Positions 8,050 through 15,473 of a stretch of DNA of 64,000 nt are shown here, one piece after another. The position numbers and the translations under genes are program-made. The stretch is from DATMER01 sp963844885 (GTDB lineage: Bacteria; Acidobacteriota; Thermoanaerobaculia; Multivoradales; UBA5704). The notes under the pieces were generated by a model, which did no database searches, was not told the origin of the DNA, and saw nothing but the letters and a program-made list of their open reading frames with translations. The stretch lies in NCBI GenBank assembly GCA_963844885.1, contig CAWJQA010000001.1, positions 124,001 to 188,000 of the forward strand, given 5' to 3'. Each line of letters starts with the position of its first letter. Within the stretch, counting starts at the first letter, position 1.

Positions 8050-9759
8050 CTAACCACTCTTCTTCCCCTTCTTCCCCTCTTCCTTCACCACCAGGTCCAC
8101 GCTTATCGCCGACTCCACGGCCGCCACGTCGTCGCGCACGGCCACGGCCACGCGCCAGGTTCCGGGGCGGACCCGGAGGCTCGCCTGGTAGACGCCGGTC
8201 TGTCCCATGGCCTCCACCATCTTCGCGTTGGCGATGTGGACCGGCGCCTCCATCTTGCCGCCGGAGGAGAGGCCGCCGCCGGCGTCCTGGGTGAGCAGGA
8301 AGATCGAGAGGTGGCCCTCGTGCTCGATCCCCTTCGGGAGGAGCATGAGCCGGGCGAGCGGGATCTTGATCGAGACGGGCACCGAGTAGCTGCCGTCGCG
8401 CTCCCGCGTCCCGGTCCCCAGCTCGACGCCGAGATCGAGCGGGTTCTCGGTCATTCCGAGAAGCAGAGCCGAGGCGGCGCGGTCCTGCGTGCGCTGGTCC
8501 GCGGTGCGGGCGCGGTAGCCGGCGGCGGCCTGGACGCGCGCTCCCGGCCGCCGGACCCGAACGTCCAGCGAGTGCCAGGCGCCGTCGGCCGGATGGGGCA
8601 GAGACCAGGCCAGCGAGTAACCGGCCCGGAAGTCCGACTCCAGCCGCTCGGCCAGCGGCTCGATCGCTTCGAGATTGAACACCACGGAGCCGCCGGTGGC
8701 TTCGGCCAGGCGGCGCAGCGCCTCGGCGGGCGTCTCCCCGGCGAGCTTTCCGGCCTCGCGAAACTCCTGCCGGGCCTCGGTGCCGCGGGTGGCGGCGTAG
8801 ATCGTCACCCGGTTGGCACTGGCGCCCGCGGCCAGCTCCTTGAGAGCCTTCTGGACGTCGAGCCCAAGCTGCTCCAGGTCCACCGATCCGGAGCCGCGGG
8901 CCGCCCGCGTGGGCCGGTACTTGACGAGCCACGCCTGGTAGACCTCGTCGCCCGGCCGCAGGTCGTACCCGGCGCTGACCAGGAGGACGGCTTTGCGCCC
9001 CGGCAGGCTCGCGAGAGCCGAAGTCAGCCGGTCGAGGGCCGAGAGCGACTGGAGGGCATGAACCCGCCGGCTCTCGGCATACGAGCGCACCGAGGTGAGC
9101 GACGTGGCGGCGGACTGTTCCGTGTCCTTCTGCATCTCGCCGCCCACGACCGCGGTCGAGGAGAATGCATTCGCGCTGGCGCCCTCCCCGGAGCGGATCT
9201 CGTTGAGGACGGCCCGGCGCGCGGCGACATCGGAGGGCACGCCGGGAGAGGCGCGCTCCAGCCGCTGGAGGGCATCCTCGACGAGCGCGCGGTCCGCCGT
9301 GAACGGCTGCTCGACCTTCAGTCCGGCGCCCTGGCGCGCCACCATCACCCGGCCGGCGGCGCCGAGGAGGCGGTCGAGCTGAGCCCGGACGTGCGCGAAA
9401 GCCGTGCCGCGGTCGGCCGGCTCGATCTCCGCGTCGTCGAAGAGGAGGACCAGATGGAGAGGCGCCGCGGTCTCGTCCGCCGGCCCGGACGGGGCAGCGA
9501 AAAGGCTGATCTTGACCGGCTGGCCGTCGTCGAGAACCTCGAAATCCTCCGCCGTGAGACCGGAGACGGCCGTGCCGTCCTCGCCGAGGACGCTGACATC
9601 CAGGTTGACCACCTCGACATCCAACTGGTCGGCGAAGCGCGTCTCCTGGGCGGGGAGCGGTGGAACCGCCAGCGGGAGGAACAGGAGGAGGGCGAGGAGA
9701 ATGCCGGGACGGTTCACGTTCATCCGGGGTTCGTCGTGGGTCACCAGCGCCGTAGTCAT
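8050..9759 (-). CDS. VWA-domain protein, acidobacterial VWFA-related type (long form)
   Basis: A 569-residue exported protein. The ATG at 9759 is preceded by GGAGGAGAGGC, a strong ribosome site; the signal sequence follows at MNVNRPGILLALLLFLPLAV, so an internal ATG at 9723 is an alternative. The order is an N-terminal beta module (LTAEDFEVLDDGQPVKISLF), a VWA-like domain whose first motif reads LLFDDAEIEP and so lacks the canonical DxSxS, the strand AVLLVSAGYDLR, and a C-terminal region with FRAGYSLAW and repeated beta segments ending in a lysine-rich KKGKKSG tail. It heads the three-gene unit ending at 4912. The degenerate metal site is notable beside the intact one in the 4912 gene. Confidence 0.75.
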   Translation of the reverse strand: MTTALVTHDEPRMNVNRPGILLALLLFLPLAVPPLPAQETRFADQLDVEVVNLDVSVLGEDGTAVSGLTAEDFEVLDDGQPVKISLFAAPSGPADETAAPLHLVLLFDDAEIEPADRGTAFAHVRAQLDRLLGAAGRVMVARQGAGLKVEQPFTADRALVEDALQRLERASPGVPSDVAARRAVLNEIRSGEGASANAFSSTAVVGGEMQKDTEQSAATSLTSVRSYAESRRVHALQSLSALDRLTSALASLPGRKAVLLVSAGYDLRPGDEVYQAWLVKYRPTRAARGSGSVDLEQLGLDVQKALKELAAGASANRVTIYAATRGTEARQEFREAGKLAGETPAEALRRLAEATGGSVVFNLEAIEPLAERLESDFRAGYSLAWSLPHPADGAWHSLDVRVRRPGARVQAAAGYRARTADQRTQDRAASALLLGMTENPLDLGVELGTGTRERDGSYSVPVSIKIPLARLMLLPKGIEHEGHLSIFLLTQDAGGGLSSGGKMEAPVHIANAKMVEAMGQTGVYQASLRVRPGTWRVAVAVRDDVAAVESAISVDLVVKEEGKKGKKSG

Positions 9760-9889
9760 GCCTCTCCTCCGCATCGGATCGCTCCGCCATTGTAGCCGCG
9801 TGCGCATGTCCGCGTGCTCTCCGAAGGCCGGGAATCGCGACCCCCTCCGCCCCGGCTTCGCGCTCCACTGGCCGCGCACCCGACGAGCC

Positions 9890-9924
9890 CTTGTAGATTG
9901 AACATTGGAAGTTCAATCTGCAAG
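9890..9924. repeat. Small palindromic hairpin in intergenic DNA
   Basis: Arms 9890-9903 and 9911-9924 (CTTGTAGATTGAAC and its near complement) enclose a 7-base loop. It is A/T-richer than its surroundings and has no T run after the stem, so it looks more like a REP-type palindrome than a terminator. It lies between the divergent VWA gene and the DUF4143 remnant. Confidence 0.6.
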
Positions 9925-10033
9925 AGGCATCGCCCACATGATTCCGGGCGCTCGTCAAGCCCCCTCAAGGATCTGGCCCGGCAGTATTCGGTGGTGACCC
10001 CACCGGTCCGCGCCAGTCCGGAAGATCACGCTG

Positions 10034-10567
10034 GTGCGGGAGGCGTCCCCGGACAATTGTGGCATCGCCCACACCACGGCCCAGCGCTGGATCTCCATCC
10101 TGGAGGCCAGCTTTCTCGTTCTCCTGCTCCGGCCATACCACGCCAACTTCGGCAAGCGCCTGATCAAGAGCCCCAAGCTCTACTTCCTCGACACCGGGCT
10201 CCTGTGCTACCTGCTGCGGATCCAATCGCCGGAGGATCTGCGCCTGCACGCCAGCCGCGGGTCCATTTTCGAGAGCTTTGTCGTCGCGGATCTGATGAAG
10301 AGCTTCCTCAACCGGGGTCGAGAGTCGGACCTCTATTTCTGGCGGGACTCGACCGGCCACGAGATCGACGTGGTGATCGACCTGGGTCGCGAAAGGGTGG
10401 CGGTGGAGATCAAGTCAGCCCAGACGGTGGCCCAGGATTTCTTCGCGGGGCTCGACTTCTGGCGCAAGCTGGTCGGTGATCCCGAGGCCCCCTCCGCCCT
10501 CATCTACGGTGGGGACCGCAGCTACCGGCGCTTTGGAGTTTCGGTCCATAGCTGGTCGACGTTGTAG
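10034..10567 (+). pseudogene. DUF4143-type ATPase, C-terminal fragment only
   Basis: The visible 177 residues match the C-terminal half of the widespread AAA_14/DUF4143 ATPases: IAHTTAQRWISILEASFLV, then FGKRLIKSPKLYFLDTGL, SRGSIFESFVVADL and a restriction-like fold strand pair ending GHEIDVVIDL and VAVEIKSA. Complete members are about 380-420 residues and begin with a Walker A ATPase domain; no P-loop is present upstream in any frame. The D..ExK-like residues of the C-terminal nuclease-like domain are kept. The function of the family is not established, though members are often found near toxin-antitoxin genes and in genomic islands. Flanking sequence shares short blocks with 18093-18206. 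Confidence 0.75.
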
Positions 10568-11091
10568 AGGAAGCCCTCTCCCCCCGTCCTTTTTGGGCGC
10601 CAGCTCACTTGCCACTACGAATTGCGGGTGCTAGCATTCAAGCATGCCAGCCGTCCAGATCCGGGATGTCCCACCTGAAGTGGGTGGCACCCCTTCCGGT
10701 TGGGCCCAACACCCTGTGGGCGCGGCGCTACGAGGCGATCGTGGTCAGCAACGAGCCGGAGGCCCCCCGAGCCTGCCGCCGTAGGCGGCACGGCGACAAC
10801 TCTGATTCACAGCCTCTGCCCGCTACCACCTTCCCGACCTTCTGATCGAGAAAGAAAGGAAGGAGGCCTGTCCTCCCGAGCGCAAAAGTGGCCGGTGGAA
10901 GGCTGCCGGAGACCCCGAGCACACCTTCAAGAGGCCGCCGGCAGGTGATTTCTCCGGGGAAACGGCCTGGCGACCTTGGTCACTTGCTCGCCTGAGCCCC
11001 ATTCCCGGGGTTACCGCCGAGCTTACGCCTTCTTCTTCTCGAATCGCCTGTCACTTTTTCTCTCTGGACCTTCTCCTTGGAGCCTCGTTAG
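10568..11091. other. Gene-poor stretch with toxin-antitoxin debris
   Basis: No intact gene is seen here. The stretch holds the decayed VapB/FitA-like start at 10644, a possible toxin scrap near 10800-10860, the left arm of an inverted repeat (10857-10919), and a GGGTGGCACCCC motif at 10682 that recurs at 12971 and, altered, at 21346. Confidence 0.5.
10644..10860 (+). pseudogene. Remnant of a VapBC/FitAB-like toxin-antitoxin pair
   Basis: An ATG at 10644 opens with MPAVQIRDVPPEV, the usual N-terminal strand of ribbon-helix-helix antitoxins of the FitA/VapB kind. The similarity stops after 13 codons, at a GGGTGGCACCCC motif. Near 10818-10857 another frame reads SARYHLPDLLIEKE, which resembles the segment before the last acidic residues of PIN-domain toxins. 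Nothing between supports a complete protein. I read this as a decayed pair; the antitoxin start is fairly convincing, the toxin scrap is weak. Confidence 0.4.
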
Positions 11092-11414
11092 TCAATCACC
11101 CCAATGTTTCTTTAGTTCTCTTTGGTTGTCAGCCTTATCTCGTTCTCTTTGTGCATCCCTCTCCAACTCAGCGACTTCAGCATTCTTTCCGGGGTGTGTA
11201 CCTCCACTTTCTTTCAAGTCATCGGCATCCTTCTGAAGTTGTCTCGCCTTATCTTCATGCTCTTTAATCAGTTTATCTGCTTTCTCCTTAGTGTATCCAG
11301 TCATAGCAAGAACCTCCTTTGTGTTATGTTGTTTGTCATACCTGAGATTAAACTCGGGATCTCCGGCAGCCTTCGACCGGCCACTTCTGCGCTCGGGAGA
11401 ACAGACCTCTTCCC
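10857..11414. repeat. Segment bounded by 62-bp inverted repeats
   Basis: The arms at 10857-10919 and 11353-11414 are near-perfect complements (about five differences in 62 bases; both contain CTCCCGAGCGCA and GGCTGCCGGAGA in opposite orientation). They enclose about 430 bp including the 70-codon gene at 11092-11304, whose A/T content is clearly higher than that of neighbouring genes. The structure resembles a small non-autonomous mobile element. No transposase or clear target duplication is visible. Confidence 0.75.
11092..11304 (-). CDS. Small charged helical protein, unknown function
   Basis: A 70-residue protein starting MTGYTKEKADKLI, preceded by a near-perfect AAAGGAGGT ribosome site 7 bases before the ATG, which makes it a convincing gene despite its size. 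It is rich in K, E, D and R with heptad-like spacing (EHEDKARQLQKDADDL, ELERDAQRERDKA), so a coiled coil or long helix is expected. No cysteine, signal peptide or membrane segment. Codon use is more A/T-rich than neighbouring genes, suggesting recent arrival, and the gene lies within the inverted-repeat segment 10857-11414. No family recognised. Confidence 0.65.
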   Translation of the reverse strand: MTGYTKEKADKLIKEHEDKARQLQKDADDLKESGGTHPGKNAEVAELERDAQRERDKADNQRELKKHWGD

Positions 11415-11429
11415 TTCCACGAGGTCGCC

Positions 11430-11624
11430 TCAGCGGCGAGTCTTCGTCGTCGAGTTGCCGAGCTTGTCGATTTCTGTCTCCCGTACAATATTAGAGCCGA
11501 GCCGACCAAGAGGCGTGTCAGTCACCTTCGACTCAACAATCGTTCGAAAGCCATCGGACCGAGTCCTCTCAGTGGTTTCATAGTGCTCGCCATCATGGAA
11601 GTGCTCCGTGGTCTTCGTCGACAT
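11430..11624 (-). CDS. Small hydrophilic protein, unknown function
   Basis: A 64-residue product beginning MSTKTTEHFHDGEHYETTE; the ATG at 11624 is preceded by AGAAAGGAGCGCGC, a good ribosome site. It is polar and probably beta-rich, with no cysteine pair, signal or membrane segment, and ends KLGNSTTKTRR. It lies upstream of, and in the same direction as, the small gene at 11092, with the right arm of the inverted repeat between them. No family recognised; existence rests on the ribosome site and on codon bias unlike that of the shadow frames. Confidence 0.55.
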   Translation of the reverse strand: MSTKTTEHFHDGEHYETTERTRSDGFRTIVESKVTDTPLGRLGSNIVRETEIDKLGNSTTKTRR

Positions 11625-11998
11625 GCGCGCTCCTTTCTGCGGTACCCGCACTTGGACTCAAGTAGGCCTCGGTACCGGGGCGCCCTGCGCAGCTCGGCCC
11701 CGACCTTGTTTCAGCATAGCGAGATAGTCCGCAGTTGCAAATCTCCCGGGAGACGGGATGGCCCTACCTTTCCAGGTAGCTCTAAACTCGCTTGCAGCGC
11801 GTGTTGCGGACCTACACTCGGTCAAACGTTCAAACGTTCGCCAGGCACCTAGCGCAAAGGCCGTGCCATCCGATCTTCGAGAAGGGATCAAGGCTCGGAC
11901 ATGGGGCACGGGGCATAGCCGAAGAGAGGGGATGAATCCAAGATCTCGACTTATTCTGAAATGACATTCGCCGGCCGTTTTCCGTCTTTATAGAGGGC
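11625..11998. other. Intergenic stretch without recognisable gene
   Basis: About 370 bp between the small protein gene and the transposase remnant. The only local feature noticed is a short tandem TCAAACGT at 11822-11837. No coding frame with a ribosome site was found. Confidence 0.5.
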
Positions 11999-12722
11999 AT
12001 GGCCAGACGTGTGCGCTTTGTACCCGAAGGGGGCTCGCTCGTGGAGGTGACCGTCCGGACGTTCCAGTCCCGGTTCCTCCTGCGCTCGGGCCCTTCCCTC
12101 AACGAGATCGTCGGAGGCGTCCTGGGCCGCGCCCAGACCCAGCACCCGGTCCGTTGTCATTTTGTGGTTTTCATGACTACCCACGTACATCTCCTTCTGT
12201 CCGTGGACGACGCCGACCAACTCGCCCGCTTCATGGAGTACGTCAACTCCAACATCGCTCTCGAGGTCAACCGCCTGTACGGTTGGACGAGAGATGTCTG
12301 GGACGACCGCTAGCCTGAAGTACGCTACAGAGGAGACCTTCGAGCTGACGCCTCTCCCGTGCTGGGCTCACCTTGCTCCCGAGGACTACCGGCAGCGCGT
12401 GGCCGAGCTGGTCGAAGCCATCGAGAGCGAGGCGCGCGCCGAGCTCGCCAGGACCGGCCGGGCGCCGCTCGGAGTCGCTGCCATCCTCCGCCAGAAGCCG
12501 GACGACCGTCCGGCCTGGAGGAAGAGATCTCCGGCGCCGCTGTACCACGCGGCGACCAAGGCCGTGCGCAAAGCCTTCTGGGAAGCCTATGCCACGTTCG
12601 TGGCCGCGTTCCGGGAGGCCGCCGACCGCTGGCGGGAGGGAGATCGGTCGGCAAGATTCCCGATCGGCTCGTTTCCGCCAGGCCTCCCCTTCGTGAGAGC
12701 CGACGCCGTCGGCCCTCCTTGA
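11999..12722 (+). pseudogene. REP-associated tyrosine (Y1/IS200-like) transposase with internal deletion
   Basis: The first part (11999-12313) is a 104-residue Y1-transposase N-terminus including the HFVVFMTTHVHLLLSV strand that carries the metal-binding H-x-H, and the NSNIALEVNRLYGW helix. The frame then ends in TAG. From about 12305 a different frame gives the usual C-terminal part (KYATEETFELTPLPCWAHL, then EAIESEARAEL). In full-length relatives roughly 60-80 residues lie between these parts, so a deletion with a frame change removed the middle. Such enzymes mobilise REP-type hairpins by single-strand transfer. This copy should be inactive. Confidence 0.8.
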
Positions 12723-12730
12723 CCGGGGGC
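12704..12730. repeat. Copy 1 of an exact 27-nt dispersed repeat
   Basis: The 27 bases ending ...CTCCTTGACCGGGGGC here recur exactly at 20680-20706. This copy overlaps the last codons of the transposase remnant, the other lies upstream of the MazEF-like module. Both are plus-strand oriented. Probably a REP-like element. Confidence 0.6.
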
Positions 12731-12993
12731 GGCGGAGTTCGACCCACAGCCGGTGACTGTCGATGCGCTCCCGCGGAACGCGAGGAAGAGGTGTGCCTGG
12801 CGAGCACGAATCGCAGGTGAGCCGGTGATCTCTGTTCTCCGAAGCGGGCAAATCTTCGCCACCCGCCGAGCCATCCAGCCGCGATTCGGCTGAAAAATCA
12901 CCGCGCCGAGGCCGATCCGTGGTTTATCCCATCAGCCGGAGAGCCAATTCCCTACTCCCTCTCTAAAATTGGGTGGCACCCCTTCTTGGGGCA

Positions 12994-13602
12994 TTACCTT
13001 AGCGTTTCCCTCAGATAAGAAATAACCCTAAAGCGTTCTATTAGGCCACCTTTGAATAGGATCTCAAGGTGCTCGCGTGCAGTGAGACCTCCGGCTGTCC
13101 GAGGCCGCAGGTCCGTATTGTAGTGATGCTCGCCCACCGAATCGATCAGAGCTTCATGGCACATTTCGAGGAGCCCACGGAACCCGACTGTCAGACCTTC
13201 GCCTGCCTGCGTAATGCTGGGGCCGTTGTGACGCTCATCGGCCAGGCATTGAAACAGTCGCCTAAGGAACGGCCCCGCAAGAGGGCGTAGGTGCTCATGC
13301 GGAATGTAGGGCTGATTTCCGGGGGAGGTGACACCTCTCGCTGCAACACCCGAGCAGGCCTGGAGCATCCGCTGGACCTCGTCGTCGCGATCTTGCCAGC
13401 GAATGAAGAACACATACGCTGGAAACAGCGCGCCAAATAGTCGAGCCTTTGCGAGCCCCAGGCCTGCAATTTCTGCGGGATGATAGTGCTCTGCGAAAAA
13501 GAGAACCTGGTTGCGGTAAACGCGGTCGTCTTCGACCACGATTCTCTCGCACGTCTCAACGGTTGCGTCCCAGTGCTTCTTGAGTTTGCGAGACTCGAAC
13601 AT
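12994..13602 (-). CDS. Integron-cassette gene, hypothetical protein
   Basis: A 202-residue soluble protein starting MFESRKLKKHWDATVE, 48 bases after the attC core at 13650-13656, which is the normal position of a cassette gene. It is mostly helical and rich in aromatic residues and histidine (FFAEHYHPAEI, YVFFIRWQDRD, YIPHEHLRP). No catalytic motif, signal peptide or membrane segment stands out and I do not recognise a family. No attC follows its stop at 12994, so the 3' end of the cassette has been lost or replaced. Start chosen because longer frames run into the attC site. Confidence 0.65.
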   Translation of the reverse strand: MFESRKLKKHWDATVETCERIVVEDDRVYRNQVLFFAEHYHPAEIAGLGLAKARLFGALFPAYVFFIRWQDRDDEVQRMLQACSGVAARGVTSPGNQPYIPHEHLRPLAGPFLRRLFQCLADERHNGPSITQAGEGLTVGFRGLLEMCHEALIDSVGEHHYNTDLRPRTAGGLTAREHLEILFKGGLIERFRVISYLRETLR

Positions 13603-13649
13603 AGCGCTCAGTTCTCTGGCTGCGTCGCTCGTCCTTTGGCTGCCTGGCC

Positions 13650-13749
13650 GCCCAACGGACTTCGAGTTCAGGGGCGCGCCAGCACGAGACCGCCGAGCGC
13701 AGCGAGCCACAAATGCGCGTGGCGCGTCCCCTGGAACGAGTTGTTAGGC
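13650..13749 (-). other. Integron attC recombination site
   Basis: On the minus strand this 100-bp site begins with the inverse core GCCTAAC (13749-13743) and ends with the core GTTGGGC (13656-13650), matching RYYYAAC and GTTRRRY. Inside, AACTCGTTC-AGGGG-CGCGCCA faces TGGCGCG-CCCCTGAACTCGAA, so the arms pair with a few unpaired bases, as needed for recognition of the folded bottom strand by integron integrases. The cassette order gene, attC, gene on the same strand agrees with this. No integrase gene lies in the window. Confidence 0.85.
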
Positions 13750-13759
13750 GCCCAACATG

Positions 13760-13972
13760 TCACTTTGGTGTCCTCGGTGGAGTCGTGAAGTCCGCGTTGC
13801 ACACATCGATTCGATTCGGCACATTGATGGTAAGAGCCCACCTCCGTGCTCCCGAAGCTCGCAGCATTTCGAGCAATTCCAGGTCGGTCGCAAAGGGCAC
13901 CCAAGTCCACACGCCAATAGGCAGATCCGACAATGCAACTGCAACGCGGCTAACGACTCCCGAATCGGACAT
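13760..13972 (-). CDS. Second gene of the cassette, small hypothetical protein
   Basis: A 70-residue product starting MSDSGVVSRVAVALSD. The ribosome site TAGGAGG contains the stop codon of the upstream lipoprotein gene and sits 4 bases before this ATG, so the two are translationally coupled. The gene ends 10 bases before the attC inverse core, which is the usual compact arrangement. It contains a short hydrophobic middle (LPIGVWTWVPF) but no clear membrane helix. No family recognised. Confidence 0.6.
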   Translation of the reverse strand: MSDSGVVSRVAVALSDLPIGVWTWVPFATDLELLEMLRASGARRWALTINVPNRIDVCNADFTTPPRTPK

Positions 13973-13980
13973 GCAGCCTC

Positions 13981-14523
13981 CTAGTAAGGCGCTTGGACAC
14001 CACCGGGCGATACACCGCCATCGCCGTCATCATCCGGACCATCGCTCTCGTCGTCTGGGGTGTCTTGCTCATCCTCATCATCTGCATTCTCTTCATCGTC
14101 AACAACGCTCGAGGTGCTAGAATCGCTTTCGCCTTCGAACGTCCACCAGCGCCCTTCCTCATCCTCGCACTCGCCCGCAAGATCCTCGTCAACCTCGCAG
14201 TCGTAGAAGTCGACCCAGCCTCCCTTGGGAAAGTAGACACGCTCAACCGTAGCGCCATCGATCTCCGCATCAAGAGTGTAGGTGTTGCCTGAATCCTCGC
14301 TCGTGATGTCGACCGTCACCGTTCCGAAATGACCAACGGGTTGGTCGTTGCTCTCATCGTTGGTAGTAGTGGAGTCATCGACACGTGGTTCGTAGCTACG
14401 CCGTACCGTTGGAGACCCACCCCTCTTGGCTAGGTCGCCACGCGTTGGTTCAACCCGTTCTGAGCCCTCACAAGCGGCGAGCGCCAATGCAAGGCCTACC
14501 GCGGAATAGCTGATGCCTTTCAT
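13981..14523 (-). CDS. Integron-cassette lipoprotein, acidic
   Basis: A 180-residue predicted lipoprotein: MKGISYSAVGLALALAAC gives a signal peptide with lipobox LAAC at residues 15-18. The mature part has a beta-rich centre (HFGTVTVDITSEDSG, GGWVDFYDCEVDED) with two cysteines and an extremely acidic D/E-rich tail (DDEENADDEDEQDTPDDE) likely to be disordered or cation-binding. The ATG lies only 4 bases after a GTTAGGC core site (14534-14528), the classic start of a cassette. Composition is less GC-rich than the chromosome-type genes around. Function unknown; outer-membrane or periplasmic location inferred. Confidence 0.75.
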   Translation of the reverse strand: MKGISYSAVGLALALAACEGSERVEPTRGDLAKRGGSPTVRRSYEPRVDDSTTTNDESNDQPVGHFGTVTVDITSEDSGNTYTLDAEIDGATVERVYFPKGGWVDFYDCEVDEDLAGECEDEEGRWWTFEGESDSSTSSVVDDEENADDEDEQDTPDDESDGPDDDGDGGVSPGGVQAPY

Positions 14524-14527
14524 GGGC

Positions 14528-14627
14528 GCCTAACATTCAAGAGTCTATCCGACATCCTCCCAGGTCAACCTCCCAAATAACCTCCGGCGCCGCCGGGAGG
14601 ATATTGGATAGACCAGGTTGAACGAGA
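14528..14627 (-). other. Partial attC site lacking its inverse core
   Basis: On the minus strand the site ends with the core GTTAGGC (14534-14528), preceded by TTGAAT and the arm GGATAGACTC, which pairs with GTCTATCC at the far side; the conserved CTCGTTCAA is also present near 14620. However, the expected RYYYAAC inverse core beyond it is replaced by unrelated GC-rich sequence. This marks the present edge of the cassette array. Confidence 0.6.
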
Positions 14628-15159
14628 CCGCGGGGGAGTCCGAGCCGGTTACCCTATGCAGATTCAATCCGGAGGAGAAGGCAGCGGGCAGACCGCCGAC
14701 CCTTCCTCAGGCGCCGCGGGACGAGATTTCCCCGCTTCATTGACGCCCCCTCCAGCGGTTCACCGTCTCCATGGGACCCTCCCACAGTAGCTTCGTTTGT
14801 CTGATAGTACCGCGGAGTCGAAAAAGAGTAAACCTCTCCCGACCCCTCGAAGAAGGGAAAGACGCGAGCAACGGGATGGCGCCAGAGAACCATGCCTGCG
14901 CCCTTTCAGGGCTTGGTGCTTTCTGGGGGAATCTGGACCTCCCTCCGGCTGAAGCCCCAGGCTATAGGCCTGCGTCCCCTTGGGGACTTCCTCTGACAGC
15001 GATTGGCTGGCGAGAAATTCGGCTCGCTCGATCGCTCGGAGAGGTGGTGCCGCCTTGGCGACAACGTTCGGCGGCTCCACCACAGGTGTCGCCGCCTCGC
15101 CACGGTTGTTCCCGTCGCGGTCACACCTTTGGCGACCCGCCGACAGGCGTCGGCGAGGT

Positions 15160-15425
15160 GCTGAAGGTCGAAGTCGACCGCCGAAGCGACATCGGCGACC
15201 GGCGACGCGTCTCGGCGGGTTGCCGAAAGGCTTCGGCAGACGCCGAAGGGCTTCGCCGAAGCGCCGAAGCGTTGAGGCGCCCGGCGAGGGCCTTCGGCAC
15301 GACGCCGAGAGGTCTCGGGAGGCGCCGAAGCTCCTCGGCATGACGCCGAAGGGTCTCGGGAGACGCCGAAGCTCCTCGGCATGACGCCGAAACGTGTCGG
15401 CGAGGCGCCGAAGCGTTGAGGGATC
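15160..15425. repeat. Degenerate tandem repeat, about 21-bp period, each unit a hairpin
   Basis: Read on the minus strand the block repeats TTCGGCGTCATGCCGAGGAGC with variation (TTCGGCGTCTCCCGAGACCC, TCGGCGTCGTGCCGAAGG). The 21-base period keeps every frame open and makes spurious proteins with a seven-residue repeat. Most units contain a self-complementary CGGC...GCCG core. Periodicity is clearest at 15290-15400 and decays outward. Confidence 0.75.
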
Positions 15426-15447
15426 GCCGCTGCCGGCCGCTCCGAGC

Positions 15448-15473
15448 CCCCGGGACCGCTGGCGGTCCCGGGG
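15448..15473. repeat. 12-bp-arm palindrome
   Basis: CCCCGGGACCGC and its exact complement face each other across two bases. No T run follows on either strand, so a terminator role is doubtful; it follows directly on the hairpin-repeat block. Confidence 0.6.

Noticed and set aside
5964..9795. Two long plus-strand open frames (692 and 612 codons)
   Set aside because: They are antisense to the TPR and VWA genes, which have signal peptides, domain motifs and coupled starts; the plus-strand products are low-complexity.
12994..14627. Integron integrase within the window
   Set aside because: No tyrosine recombinase motif was found in any frame near the attC sites, so only a cassette cluster is claimed.
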